From assembly GCF_000208865.1 (NCBI RefSeq), contig NC_018397.1, positions 2,852,001-2,916,000 of the forward strand: a stretch of 64,000 nt of DNA. Direction: 5' to 3'. A program made the position numbers and the translations under genes. The stretch is from Neospora caninum Liverpool (lineage: Eukaryota; Apicomplexa; Conoidasida; Eucoccidiorida; Sarcocystidae). Below, piece after piece: positions 1 through 10,457 of the stretch. The notes under the pieces are model-generated. The model had not been told where the DNA came from. It searched no databases and saw only the letters and a list, made by a program, of their open reading frames with translations. Numbering within the stretch: position 1 is the stretch's first letter; each line of letters begins with the position of its first letter.

Positions 1-368
1 TTTCACTCTCTCTAGACGCGTCGGGACGCAGTTGCCGACTGCTATCGAGGTCTCGCTCTCGTTTTGCCTTTCCTTCTTCTCGGGCGTCTCCGCTCACCGC
101 GTGGAGCCTCGAGCGGTAGGCCTGTGTCTCCTGTCACCGCCGACGACACAGACGCGAATCTCGGCACAACGGAGCAAGTATTCCGAGCAAAGAAGGGAAT
201 CCACGCGGCTGTTGCGCGAAGTAAAAACCCGCGTAGAGAGGCGGGAGAAAAAAGCAGAGGGCTTAGGGCCGGAGTGAAGCGCGTGGAGCCGCGTTCGGAA
301 ACGGAGAAGAGACGAGAGAAACGACGCGAACAGGGCTCGGGTTTCAGAGAGACGGGGAGCGGCCGAAA
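1..368 (+). other. upstream region / 5' UTR of NOP14
   Basis: No coding feature is supported here. It is a GC-rich, purine-rich leader directly before the NOP14 start codon at 369, so it probably holds the promoter and 5' UTR. No TATA element is recognisable, as is usual in this lineage. Confidence 0.4.
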
Positions 369-1866
369 ATGGCGAAGAAGAGGAAGGCCGGGGGGCCGCC
401 GTCGTCCTCTCGCAATGCTTTTGAAGTTTTAGGAAACAAAAAACTCCGACGGGAAGTAGCCGGGAGACACGTGAAAGGCAGCAAGCGCGACGCCGCCCTG
501 GCTGCTCAGAAGGATCGACAGAGGGTAAGACTTTCCAGTCTTTTTTCCTTCTCTCCAGCTCTCACCCTCTCTGTCTCTCTATGTGGAGATCCCAGGAAAG
601 AAAAGGTCGAAGTTCGCGTTCTGTATGTGAAGCAACCCTACCTCCTCTGTTCCCTCGTTCGTCCTTTTTCGGATCGTGGACACGTGCACGAAAGCGGATT
701 CGCCAAGATGGGCGAACGCGCTCAGGAGATTGGTTCTCTGTCTTACCCCTTGGTTTCCCAGAAACAGTTCAAAAGGAGAAACTCGTCTCAGACAGGTTGT
801 GTCGCTTAGTCTCATGATACTTCCATCGGAACGCGTTTCAGATAGACGGCGTGTGGAGAGTCCGACCGCCTTTCACGCAAGTCGATAGTTACCCGACCGG
901 CAGTTTCCGACCTTCGGGCCGTCTTCACACAGCTGGTTGTTCGTTTGCTGACTCACGACGTCTTTGGCGCCGCTCTGTAAAGTTTGCTTCTTTCACAGAG
1001 CCCACCGCAGCATCGAAAACCGCATGCGAGTGCCGAGTTCACTCGTGAAGGAATGCCAAAGGCCCAAGGTGTTCGTCGGTGGTGTCTTTGTCCGTTTTCT
1101 GATCCAAAAACCAATATAGCTGCATCCTGTTTTCTTGTCGGCGACGGAAAACCAATCCTTGTGCTCCACCCGACTCACGGGCTCTCACGAACGGACACTT
1201 GTCGCAGAAAGTCGACTTGTACCCGACACTGCAGAAAAGAGCCATGTTTCTCTCCCACGTTTCGCGGAGCTTATGCACGCCGCCAACCCGTGTCCGCGTG
1301 CACACCCCCTGCGTTGCTTCACCTGAAAGGCGACAAGAAACCCGATCGATGCGGGCTGCCTCTCGCCCCAAACGCCCCGTCGCGAGTCGCCTTCTCCCTT
1401 CTTTGCGTGCAGCGCTCTCGGGCTCTGCAGACACAGGAAGGCACTGGGAGGCTGCGGCTCGGGGCCGCCTTCGCGGACGACCGCTTTCACGCCGACGGGT
1501 GCGCAGGCGCGGGCGAAGACGAGAGCCTCGTTTTCCAGCGTCTTCGCCTCCTCGCACAGCGCCAGCAACGAGCGAAAGAACGCGCGCGAGCGGCCGACGG
1601 CAAAAGACACAAACAGAAACGGGGTTTCGCGCTAGCCGACGACGACGCACTGACTCACAGCGGCGTGCCGCTCTCGCAGATCGACGACGACGACATCAAA
1701 CGCTCCGGCCGAGAAGGCGCCCTCGGCGAAGATGTCGGCGAATTCGACGATGGTGAGAGAGAAACCCGGAAACACACGTGAATCAAGGCTTCGTCACCCA
1801 AAAACCATGTATATATATATATATATATATGTTTACATAGTTAAACGTAGATGTACATATCGCCCA

Positions 1867-1905
<39 letters not shown>

Positions 1906-2541
1906 GATACATGTGTGATTAGGTACAGTTCCGTTTGCGAGGAAGTCGATGTCGGGGTGCACAACTCTGTCGAAATATGGGGTTTGGTCGTATTTGTACG
2001 TGTGGCTGAATGCCGCTGTTTCTTCTTACGTATCTGCAAAGTTTTGTGTCTCTCTGCGCTTCCTTCGTTCTGTCACTCTGTCCCTCTGTAAGGGGTTGGA
2101 GAGTTGTGTCGTTCCTCGTTTTCTCTCGCACCCGTGTGTAGCGAAAAAGCTTCGTTTGCCTACTGGATGCCATGGACAACTTGCACTTCGCATGTTTAAC
2201 ATTTAGCCTCTATCGTCGACAACGCAACATCTGTTCATCGCAGGTTGCGGATGCGTAGTCTTGGAGTCTGTTTTCGCTCCATAGACATTGTCCGTTTTGT
2301 GCGTTTCCGCCTCGCAGAGTCGCTTGAGTTTCCTCCGGAGCTTTTCTTCAAAGAAGGCTTCCAAGGCGAAGACGCGGAACAAGACGAGCAGCGGCCTCTG
2401 ACGAGAAAAGAAATCTACCGCGAAATCATCGCCAACAGCAAAGAGGCAAAAGCGCGGGTACGATGCTTCAACCTACACACAGCCATAGAATATACATGAC
2501 TACATACATGTATGTCTTTATATATATATATATATATATAT

Positions 2542-2580
<39 letters not shown>

Positions 2581-2618
2581 CTTCTGTATATGTATATATA
2601 TATATATATGCACAGAGG

Positions 2619-2652
<34 letters not shown>

Positions 2653-5311
2653 AGTATGGGTGTGTGTGTCTTTGTATCAGAAGTCGATACTGTAGCATGT
2701 ATCCAGAAAGCCGAACGGATGTATGTGTAAGGGAAGGAATGGAGCACGAGTCGATGATCGCACATGCCGGAACTGCACGTGGTGCGTGTGTTGACGTCTT
2801 TGTCTCGCGTGCGACTCGCCCTTTGTCTTTGCTTCATCTCCTCTGGTTTGTCTGATCCTCGTCTTGGTTTTTGTTTTCTCCATTCCCTCTCAGCTTGCGA
2901 GTGAGCAACGCCAGCAACAGGCGCTTCTGGAGAAGCTGGACGACGACTACTCCGATCTCTTGCGGCAGCGTGAGGCTCTCTTTCGGCCAACGAAGAAGCA
3001 GTAAGTTGCATGCGTGCCCAGCATCCAGCTTCCTCTCGCTTGTCTTCGCATTTGCCAAATCTCTCTGCCGCTTTCGCCTTTGCGCGTTGGGCTACAACCC
3101 CCCCGCCCCGCCCCCCCCCCCCCAAAAACGTATCCGGGTCTGCCGCGGGTTCCGTCGTCGTCTTTGCGTCTTTTCCCGCCCCGCCGTTTTGAGCCGTCGG
3201 CGGTTTCTGTCGACCGGGGTATGTCTCCCGCCTGGTGTATGGTGCGTGGACTGTCTTTCGCGTTTCTTAGCCTGGTTCGTGTCGCGCCTGCTGTTTTGTT
3301 CCTCTCACTTCTTTCTGCCGTCTCAGGGCTCTCGAGGCTCTTTTACAGAAACACCTGGGAGGCGAATCTGAAGCGGAGAAGAGAGACACTCAGGTGACAG
3401 CTGTGGCGACGCGCGCCGACGGACCCCACACGCAGACCGGCGATGACGCACGCGAGAGCGTTTTGAAGCCTCAGAGCGATGTCACAGGCAAAGCAAGCAG
3501 CTCGCCAGCTGCGTCGCCTCTCCTCTTGCATGCGCCCTCTTCCTCTCCGTCGGCCTCCACGTCTTCCTCTTCTTCGGCTTCCATTGCACGCCATATGCGC
3601 GTTGCCGATGACTTCGACGCGTTAGCCGCTTCGCTCCGTTTCGACCGGAGACTCCCTGGCACCGAAAAGCTCCTGACTGCTGAGGAGGCACAGGAACGAA
3701 AACGGAAACTCCTCGAGAAGAAAGAAAGAGAACGAACGGAAAGGATGCTCCAGCTGGGAGATGAACCTGAGGAGGAAGGAGAGGAAGATGAGGAAGGAGA
3801 CGAAGGAGAGGAAGGAGACGAAAAGGAAGAGGACGAAGGTGATGATGAAGATGAAGAAGATGAAGAAGAAGATGAAGAAGAAGAAGATGAAGAAGAAGAA
3901 GATGAAGAAGAAGAAGATGAAGAAGAAGAAGATGAAGAAGAAGAAGATGAAGAAGAAGAAGATGAAGAAGAAGAAGAAGATGAAGAAGAAGAAGATGAAG
4001 AAGAAGAAGATGAAGAAGATGAAGAAGAAGAAGATGAAGAAGAAGAAGATGAAGAAGAAGAAGAAGATGAAGAAGAAGAAGAAGATGAAGAAGAAGATGA
4101 AGAGGTGCAGGAAGCGCGGGAGTTGTTGGAAGACGATGAAGGCGAGGAGGAAGGGAAAGCGAAAGACGAAGACGACCAGACGGAGACAGCCGAAGGTGAA
4201 GAGGACGATAACGAGGAAAGTGAGGAACAGGAAGAAGAGACCGAGGAAGATGAAGAAGAAGATGCTGAAGAAGCGGAAGGTGAAGCTGAAGCCAAAGATG
4301 AGGAAACTAGCGGCCTTCGGATGAGAGAACAGGAAGACCCGGAGGAGGACGAAGCGTTTATGAGTGACGAGGAGAAGAAAGCAACTTCGTGGATGAAGAA
4401 CGAACCTGGCGAAGAAGGCCTTTCGTTTCAACCCTCAATGCCCCTCGCACGAGAGGAGGCACGGGCACTCCTGTTGCCTCATTCGCTGCGATCGCAGTGG
4501 AAACTCCTTCACCGGTAAGCTCTTCGCAAACAGACGCTCTTTCGCCTGTTTCCTTTCATTGACAGTCCGAGCTTCCCTCCCGCAGTTGCGTCTTCGATTC
4601 ATCTGCGTATATGCATACACAGCTGCATATATATGTATATACAGGTATGTATGTGTGTTTTGTGTTGGTAAATATATATATGTATGTATATATATATATA
4701 TATATATATATGACGTACCCATAACGTGGTAGACACACAGGGAGAGCAGTGTCTACGAGCGGACATTGCAAATCGCCATCCGTGCCGTTCGTATATATAT
4801 ATATATATATATACAGATGGATATAAGTAGATGCCTATAGGTGTAAGTATTTTCGTGTTTGTGTACGCCTGCTTGGATAGCATGATGTGGTATACGGCAT
4901 CTGCAGGTTAGCCCTTGCGCGGTGCGCAGTCTGCATGCGGTTCTCACGTGTGCATGTGTCTCTCTTGTACTGTTTGTTTTCTTCAGCATCCGAGTCCTTC
5001 ACTTTGGGGAGGATGCAACTGCGGACCAGGGACAAAAAGAGAAGAAAGAGAAAGTTTTCCGCGCCCTCCTCGCCTACGCCCTTGATGCACACCTGGCTGC
5101 TCTCGCCTCTCGTCGCGGTGCGTCATTTGGTTTCTTTCCGCTCCTGCCAAAACCGCCGCAGGCCCGACTACGTCCCCACTCTAAGAAACAAATGAACCAC
5201 GAATGCATGCAACTCTATACAAACACAGAGATCCACAAACGTCTACGCATCTATATACAACTATGTGTATACATCTGCATAGATACATAGATACATAGAT
5301 ACATACATACA

Positions 5312-5342
<31 letters not shown>

Positions 5343-5475
5343 GCATGCATTGGTTTGCTTATACGTGTATAGCGAACGCCGCGCTAGGTGCACGTGTACA
5401 CGTGTGTGCATTTGCGTGGCGCCGGTGCTCTGAGAGGCGAATCAGATTTCGCGGTACTGAATTGCATCAACATAA

Positions 5476-5511
<36 letters not shown>

Positions 5512-8500
5512 GGCGCGTCACCGAGATGGCTCTGCATGCAACCGTCTGTATTTCGTGATAGGGGTTTCGACCGACGGAGGTTTCATGTGGTCTGTTTATC
5601 TGTTGCCTCGCGTTTCCGTGCGCTGCCTGTGTTCTAGCATTTCGTCTTTCTTTGTGGGCCCCGTCTTTGATCTGTAAGGTCTTCATACCCAACACGCCTG
5701 CAACTCGCGCAGGCGCTGGCGAGTCGTTCGCTGTCCCCGGCTGTCGCTGCATTTCCCTTTTTCCCCCTGTTTTCGCGTCTTTCAAACGCGTGTGTCTTTG
5801 CGTCTCACGTTACCCGTCGCTCGTGGATGTCCGTTGGGCTTCCGGCCCTCTTTGTCAGGCTTTCCGTTGACGGACCTCTGGGACGCACTCCATGAGCACT
5901 ACCTCTTCTTCGCAGAGGAGCGCTCGGACGTCGTCTTTGCCTTCTTCTTTCCCCTGCTCGTCAACATGGCCACGCGCGTCTCCCCCCACAGCCTGCCTGC
6001 CGAGCTCTTCAGTCTCCTTTCGTCTTCGTTCTCTGGGGAGGCAGCCGGCGAAACAGAGAGCGACGCTGCAGACTCCCGTGGAAACGACAAGCCCTTGAAC
6101 AAGGTCAAGAGAGCGAAGAAAGGGAATGGCGAAAAACGCCCAGGCGACGCCGAGAACCAGCCGCTGCCTCGGGACGCCGTTCACGCTCTCGCTGTCGCCT
6201 CCAAAGACGACTCATCTCTTCCCTATCCTCTCCTCTCTGCTGGGCGCTCTGGTTCTTCCCTGCCGCCCTCAGCGGCCGATCTCGCCGTGTTACAGCTTGT
6301 GTTTCTGCTCTGTCCTCTGACGGATTTCCGCCACCCGCTGCTGTCTTGTGCGTTTCTGTTGCTGGATTTCTTTGCGAGTGCGTTGTCGTCCTTCTCTCTC
6401 GCGCTTGCCTCCGGCGTCCGGCCGTCTTCCTCAGCACGACGGTCCCGCGTTCCGGCTCTCCCAACTGCCGAGGAAGCCGTCGCGGCGGCGCGCCGCGAAG
6501 CCGAAACGCTGCACGCGCGCGTTTCAGGCCCAGAGCGACAAGGCTTGGCTGTCTCTGGAAACAGACAAGACACCGCCAAGAGCGCAGAGAGAGACGCAGA
6601 CGCCCGCGTCGCGAGCGTCTTGCCGGCGCGTCTCGGGGCGGCTTCCCTCGGCCCCGCCCTACACAGTCTGCTCCTGCAACGCATGGCAATGAACTCCTCA
6701 GGGCGCATTTTCCCTTCCTTCTTCACCCTCGCTCTCGCGCTCCTTCGCACCCTCCTCGAAGCAGGCGCCAGAGACGAGAAGACGGGAGAAAGCAAATGCA
6801 AACAAGCCAACGGGGCCGAGCGCATAGACGGAGACGGCCTGAAGCAGGCTGATGCCGTCTTAGCCACCCTTCGTGCGCAAACCAACCAGATGGTAAACAG
6901 GGGACACAAACGCAGCCCTCCCACATATATGCTAGTATATGCATATACATCTGAGCATGTTTAAATATCTGTGCGTGCATGTGCGTAGGTGTAAACGCAG
7001 AGACAAGCGAATCTTCTCATTTGCGCATGGCCAGGTTTTTTCATAAATCGATATGCTCATAGCAGCAGGCTGCGCACGGGGTCAGCCTCGGCAATCCGTG
7101 GTTTTTTGTCGTCTCTTCTTTGCATGCTTTGCATGTTTGAGCCCGGTTTCCCCTGTTTGGTTTTCCCTTTTTTCTTCTCTCGATCTCTTCGCCTGGGAGC
7201 TCGCGCCTTTCACGTTATCTTTCTGTCTCTTTTCGTCGCCTTCCTTATCCTTTTCTGTAGGGCCTACATGCGTTCTTGTTGTTCACCTTAGCGTTTCTTC
7301 GTCTCCATCTTATTCGCCCCTCATGCTTTTTTTGGGCTTCCTTCATGCTTTTTCTACGCTCTCTTTGTGCTCTCTTTTCCTTCTCGTCTGTTCTGCGCAG
7401 TCGGAGGCCTCGCCTGCAGCCTACGTCCCTGTCGCCCACTACCTGCTACCGGCGTTTCCTTTCCTCCATGCGTATCTCCTTCTGGACGTGACTCGCACGT
7501 CTCCGGCGAAAGCCGACAAATCCGCGCTACGGCGCACTCCAGATGACAGCGGAGGCGCCGCTGACGCGGTTCTCGACCGCTTAAAGTCTTCGCCTTCCTT
7601 CCCGCTCTTGACAAAGTTAAGGCGGTTCTGGCGAGAGTGCGAATCCATTCTGACGAAGCCGCTGGTCCCCCTCAGTCTCTATCATGCCGGCGAAAAGGTG
7701 AGACGATCAGTCACTTTCTTTTTCGCTCGTGCTGCTTACCGTTCACCTCCCCCATCCGGTCCTACCAGATGCCCGATAGGCAGTCTGTTACCTTCTTTTT
7801 GTGCCGCGTGAATCGTCTTGCGCTCGACTGTCGCAGGGCGTTTCCTCGACGGGTCCTCTGGCCGAATTCCGTTTTCTCTCCTCCTCTTCCGTGCTGAGTT
7901 CTTCTCCGCTGCAGAGGCGCTTCCTCCCGCGCATCACCGAGGGTTCGCTTCTCTGCTCTTCTCTTCCTTCTTCTTCTTCTCTGACTTCTGTCGCCTCTCG
8001 TCGGTTTCTCTTCCTTTTCTTTCCTTTTGGGAAGAGCCCTTCGTCGCGTTCATGGTGCACGTGCGAGAGACGGCCTCGTTTTTGAGTTGATGCATCGCGT
8101 TCTCAGGTGGGACTCACGCTGTTGACTCCGCGTTACGTGGAGCCTTCGCTGCTTCGTCGTCGAGGCCTCTCGTCTGTGGCGGCGGACGAGACGCGTCAAG
8201 ACTTCGAGGAGTTGCGGCGTGACAAGCGCCAGGCGAACGAAATGCGCCGGCAAGTGGGGCGCATGCTCAGACGCGACGCAGCGTTCATCGTTGCTCAGAA
8301 AGGCCGGAAAGAGAGCTATCGGAAGCGGAAGAACGCGGAGCGACAAAAGGAGATCCTCGGCATTCTCGAGCAAGACCAAGTCGAGTACAAAAAGCTCAAA
8401 ACCACCGGTAGGCCTCGAACGCGCGAGCGAAGAATCAACCACACCCACGTCTCCCGGGACTGCTCGGCACCAAAGGGGTTAGGTTCGTCTCGACTCACGC

Positions 8501-8826
8501 CAAGTGCTGGCTGTCTCGTTTGTGGACGTCTTGTGTGTGGAAACACGAGTCCCTTGAATGTCGGCAAAACCTGAGCCGAGGCGCATCGGCCGCAACCGCG
8601 AGAAGGCTGAGAGGCAAGGCGAGGCGACAAGTGTGCGGGGACCCGGGGGCGCGTTCCGGAGAGAAGCATTCTCGTGCAGGAGGTGAATGTGCAGGATTCG
8701 TCTGCGCTCGTTTGTGTTTCAGGAGGCACGATGGACACGTCCCTTGCAGCGTATCGACCCAGCAAACACAAGAAGAAAAAGCGCATGGCAGGCAACCGGC
8801 AAGAAGCCGGTCCTCAGCGAGGCTAG
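369..8826 (+). CDS. NOP14: NOP14-family nucleolar protein (18S rRNA processing, SSU processome)
   Basis: Ten exons join in frame to 1265 aa: 369-524, 1413-1752, 2318-2457, 2894-3000, 3327-4514, 4987-5117, 5859-6892, 7401-7697, 8107-8407, 8723-8826. The start context is AAAATGG. The N-terminus carries the family pattern NAFEVLGNKKLRREVAGRHV, and exon 2 has the FADDRF and LTHSGVPLSQIDDDD blocks. Exon 5 contains the DDFDALAASLRFDRR region and a long Asp/Glu tract (residues about 420-507). Exon 9 carries the basic C-terminal helix (DEVR-like RRDKRQANEMRRQVGRML) and the tail ends GGTMDTSLAAYRPSKHKKKK. The family protein is a nucleolar SSU-processome component needed for 40S maturation. It is longer than yeast Nop14 (about 810 aa) because of the acidic tract and Ala/Arg-rich inserts in exon 7. 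It is convergent with the IDH gene. The acceptor of exon 3 is the least certain join. Confidence 0.9.
1809..1902. repeat. (TA)n microsatellites in NOP14 intron 2
   Basis: Two (TA)n blocks at about 1809-1830 and 1869-1902 are separated by a short unique piece. They lie wholly within the intron between exons 2 and 3. Confidence 0.9.
2519..2650. repeat. (TA)n / (GATA)n compound microsatellite, NOP14 intron 3
   Basis: A (TA)n run continues into about nine TAGA units, and two further (TA)n blocks follow. The array is intronic. Confidence 0.9.
3111..3123. repeat. poly-C tract (13 C) in NOP14 intron 4
   Basis: A homopolymer of 13 C follows two shorter C runs. Similar G/C runs recur in this window at 11883-11900, 22433-22446 and 63783-63798. 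They are weak points for sequencing. Confidence 0.9.
3841..4104 (+). repeat. coding microsatellite, (GATGAAGAAGAAGAA)n encoding DEEEE units
   Basis: This is an imperfect 15-bp tandem array inside NOP14 exon 5. It encodes about 88 residues made almost only of Asp and Glu. All units keep the reading frame, and unit length varies between 9, 12, 15 and 18 bp. Acidic tracts are common in nucleolar assembly factors, but this length looks like slippage expansion. Confidence 0.95.
4615..4815. repeat. (TA)n-rich microsatellite region, NOP14 intron 5
   Basis: Several (TA)n blocks with interspersed TGTA words occur here, including about 4676-4711 and 4793-4814. They are intronic. Confidence 0.85.
5281..5345. 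repeat. (ATAC)n microsatellite, NOP14 intron 6
   Basis: An ATAGATAC run passes into about ten ATAC units and ends at a TGCATGCA palindrome. A (TA)n block follows at 5478-5508. Confidence 0.9.
7757..8000. repeat. 244-bp segment of NOP14 intron 8 with an inverted copy at 11634-11877
   Basis: The segment runs from CGGTCCTACCAG to GTCGCCTCTCG and lies between NOP14 exons 8 and 9. Its reverse complement recurs with no indel beside the N gap in the IDH intron. One base difference is visible, in the word CCGCGTGAA (CCGAGTGAA in the copy). This locus looks like the native copy because it joins smoothly to both NOP14 exons. Confidence 0.95.
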
Positions 8827-10457
8827 CCGGCGTCCGTGCCGTCAGATGGCTATTTCGGGAGGCAAACCTTTCGACTCTCTCTGCAGGCGCATGTCTTCGT
8901 TTCTCTGGCTCAGCTCTGCGCCGTTTCGGCCTACGCATGGTCTCTCTTTTCGGCCGCGCGCCCGCGTCCCGGCGCTGAGCGTGCATCGTCCCACCTCCGT
9001 TGCGGGATTTTTGGCTCTGCTTCGTGGCGGGTGTCTTCTGGCGGTTCGGCGATGCATGCAAATGCAACTCTGCTTCGTTACGACCTCTCTAATTGTTTCT
9101 CCTTATCCCCCCGGTTTCTGTGGACTGTCGCGGGACAGCGGCCTCTCGCCCCAAAACGTGGCGTCTCTCTAAGGAGTGCCCCGGGAATTTTGGATTCGCG
9201 AACTCCACACCAACCTCCTGCGGCTCTACACAGAGAATCCTTTGCTTGCTTCTGTCGAAAACCAGTCCTGTCGTTCCAGTGTCTCGATCAACGCCCTCCG
9301 TTTCGCCAGAGTACCTCCGCGCACGCATCTCCCCCCTTTATAAACACGGTTCCTACCACGTGATGTAGGTTTCCAGAAGCGCATTTTGCTGTTCATTGCC
9401 CGCCGTGCTGGCCGGAGAAGCCTCTCAACTTGCATCTCCTCGCTCCCGGTTCGTTTTTGTTCGGCGGTCTGCCTCCCGAGGAGTTTACACATCTGTGTCT
9501 CTCGCCCTCGTCTCCCAGCCGCTCTCCCCTCTCGGTCTGCTGCTACATTTTTCTTCGGTGTGTTTCGTCTCTCCTCCGAGCTTTGAGCGCGTTTCGCCTG
9601 GTGATTTCGGCCATGTGAGGCTGACGCGCGAGGCCGCGCTTTTAGTCCAAGACTCTTCGAGGGTTTTGAGGACAACTCAAACGTTTCACAAAAGCATACA
9701 CGTTGTAGACACGACGCACCTGCACATGTCAGGCATCTCCGAGCCCCCTAGGCGTTCTCTCAGTGTTCAGCGCATTCCACAAACCCGCGCCTCGAATCAC
9801 GATACAGATACGACCTGAGCATCTATGGTTCTCGCTTTCTCTCCTTCTGTTCTGCCCTCGACGCGGGCGTTCCCCCTCTCTCGCTGTGGCAACACGCGCC
9901 GCGAGGTCCTGTCTCCGTGCTGGCTGTGTCTCCGGGTCGACGCGCCAGGGCATCTCCGCAACATGCGAAACGAGAAGCGGGCTGGGAAAAGGCAAAACGC
10001 AACTCTGAGAACCGCGACCCCGCCCCAGACAACGCTCATCGTCGCTGGTTGTCATCATGATCGTCCTGCAAAAACATCAGCGCAGTCGAAGCGAGGAGAC
10101 CAACTCATCCCCTTGTATTTAGATACATGTAGGTAGAGACATTCAGCTGTAGTAGATGCATCGATCGATATCGCTACAGATGAACAGCGAAGCAGAGATA
10201 CAGGATATCGATATTGAGCTACAGATACGTCAATCACCGGATATACAGATAGACCTACATGTAGAGATAGGTTGGAAGGCATAGATGCAAAAATTGGTTC
10301 ACCTATCGCGAAATACGGCTCCGCACTTTTGTATAGTTAAACACGTCGAAACGGTCGTGTATTTAGATGGATGATCAGGCACTAGTGCACACGAATACCT
10401 CTGTCTCCATTCCGAGGTTCTCGTGTAACGCGACGGCTGTTTGTGTCGGTGGGTGTC
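8827..10457. other. convergent 3' spacer between NOP14 and IDH
   Basis: No gene is supported. The short ORFs lack family resemblance and splice logic. The region should contain the 3' UTRs of both convergent genes. It holds a TGCATGCA word at 9053 and an ATCGAT/ATATCGAT-rich patch at about 10155-10215. Confidence 0.6.

Noticed and set aside
2519..2650. Possible CRISPR-like or satellite array
   Set aside because: It is a simple (TA)/(GATA) microsatellite with no unique spacers.
3471..4431. Poly-Ser and poly-Phe frames on the minus strand opposite the NOP14 acidic tract
   Set aside because: They are the antisense reading of the GAA/GAT microsatellite.
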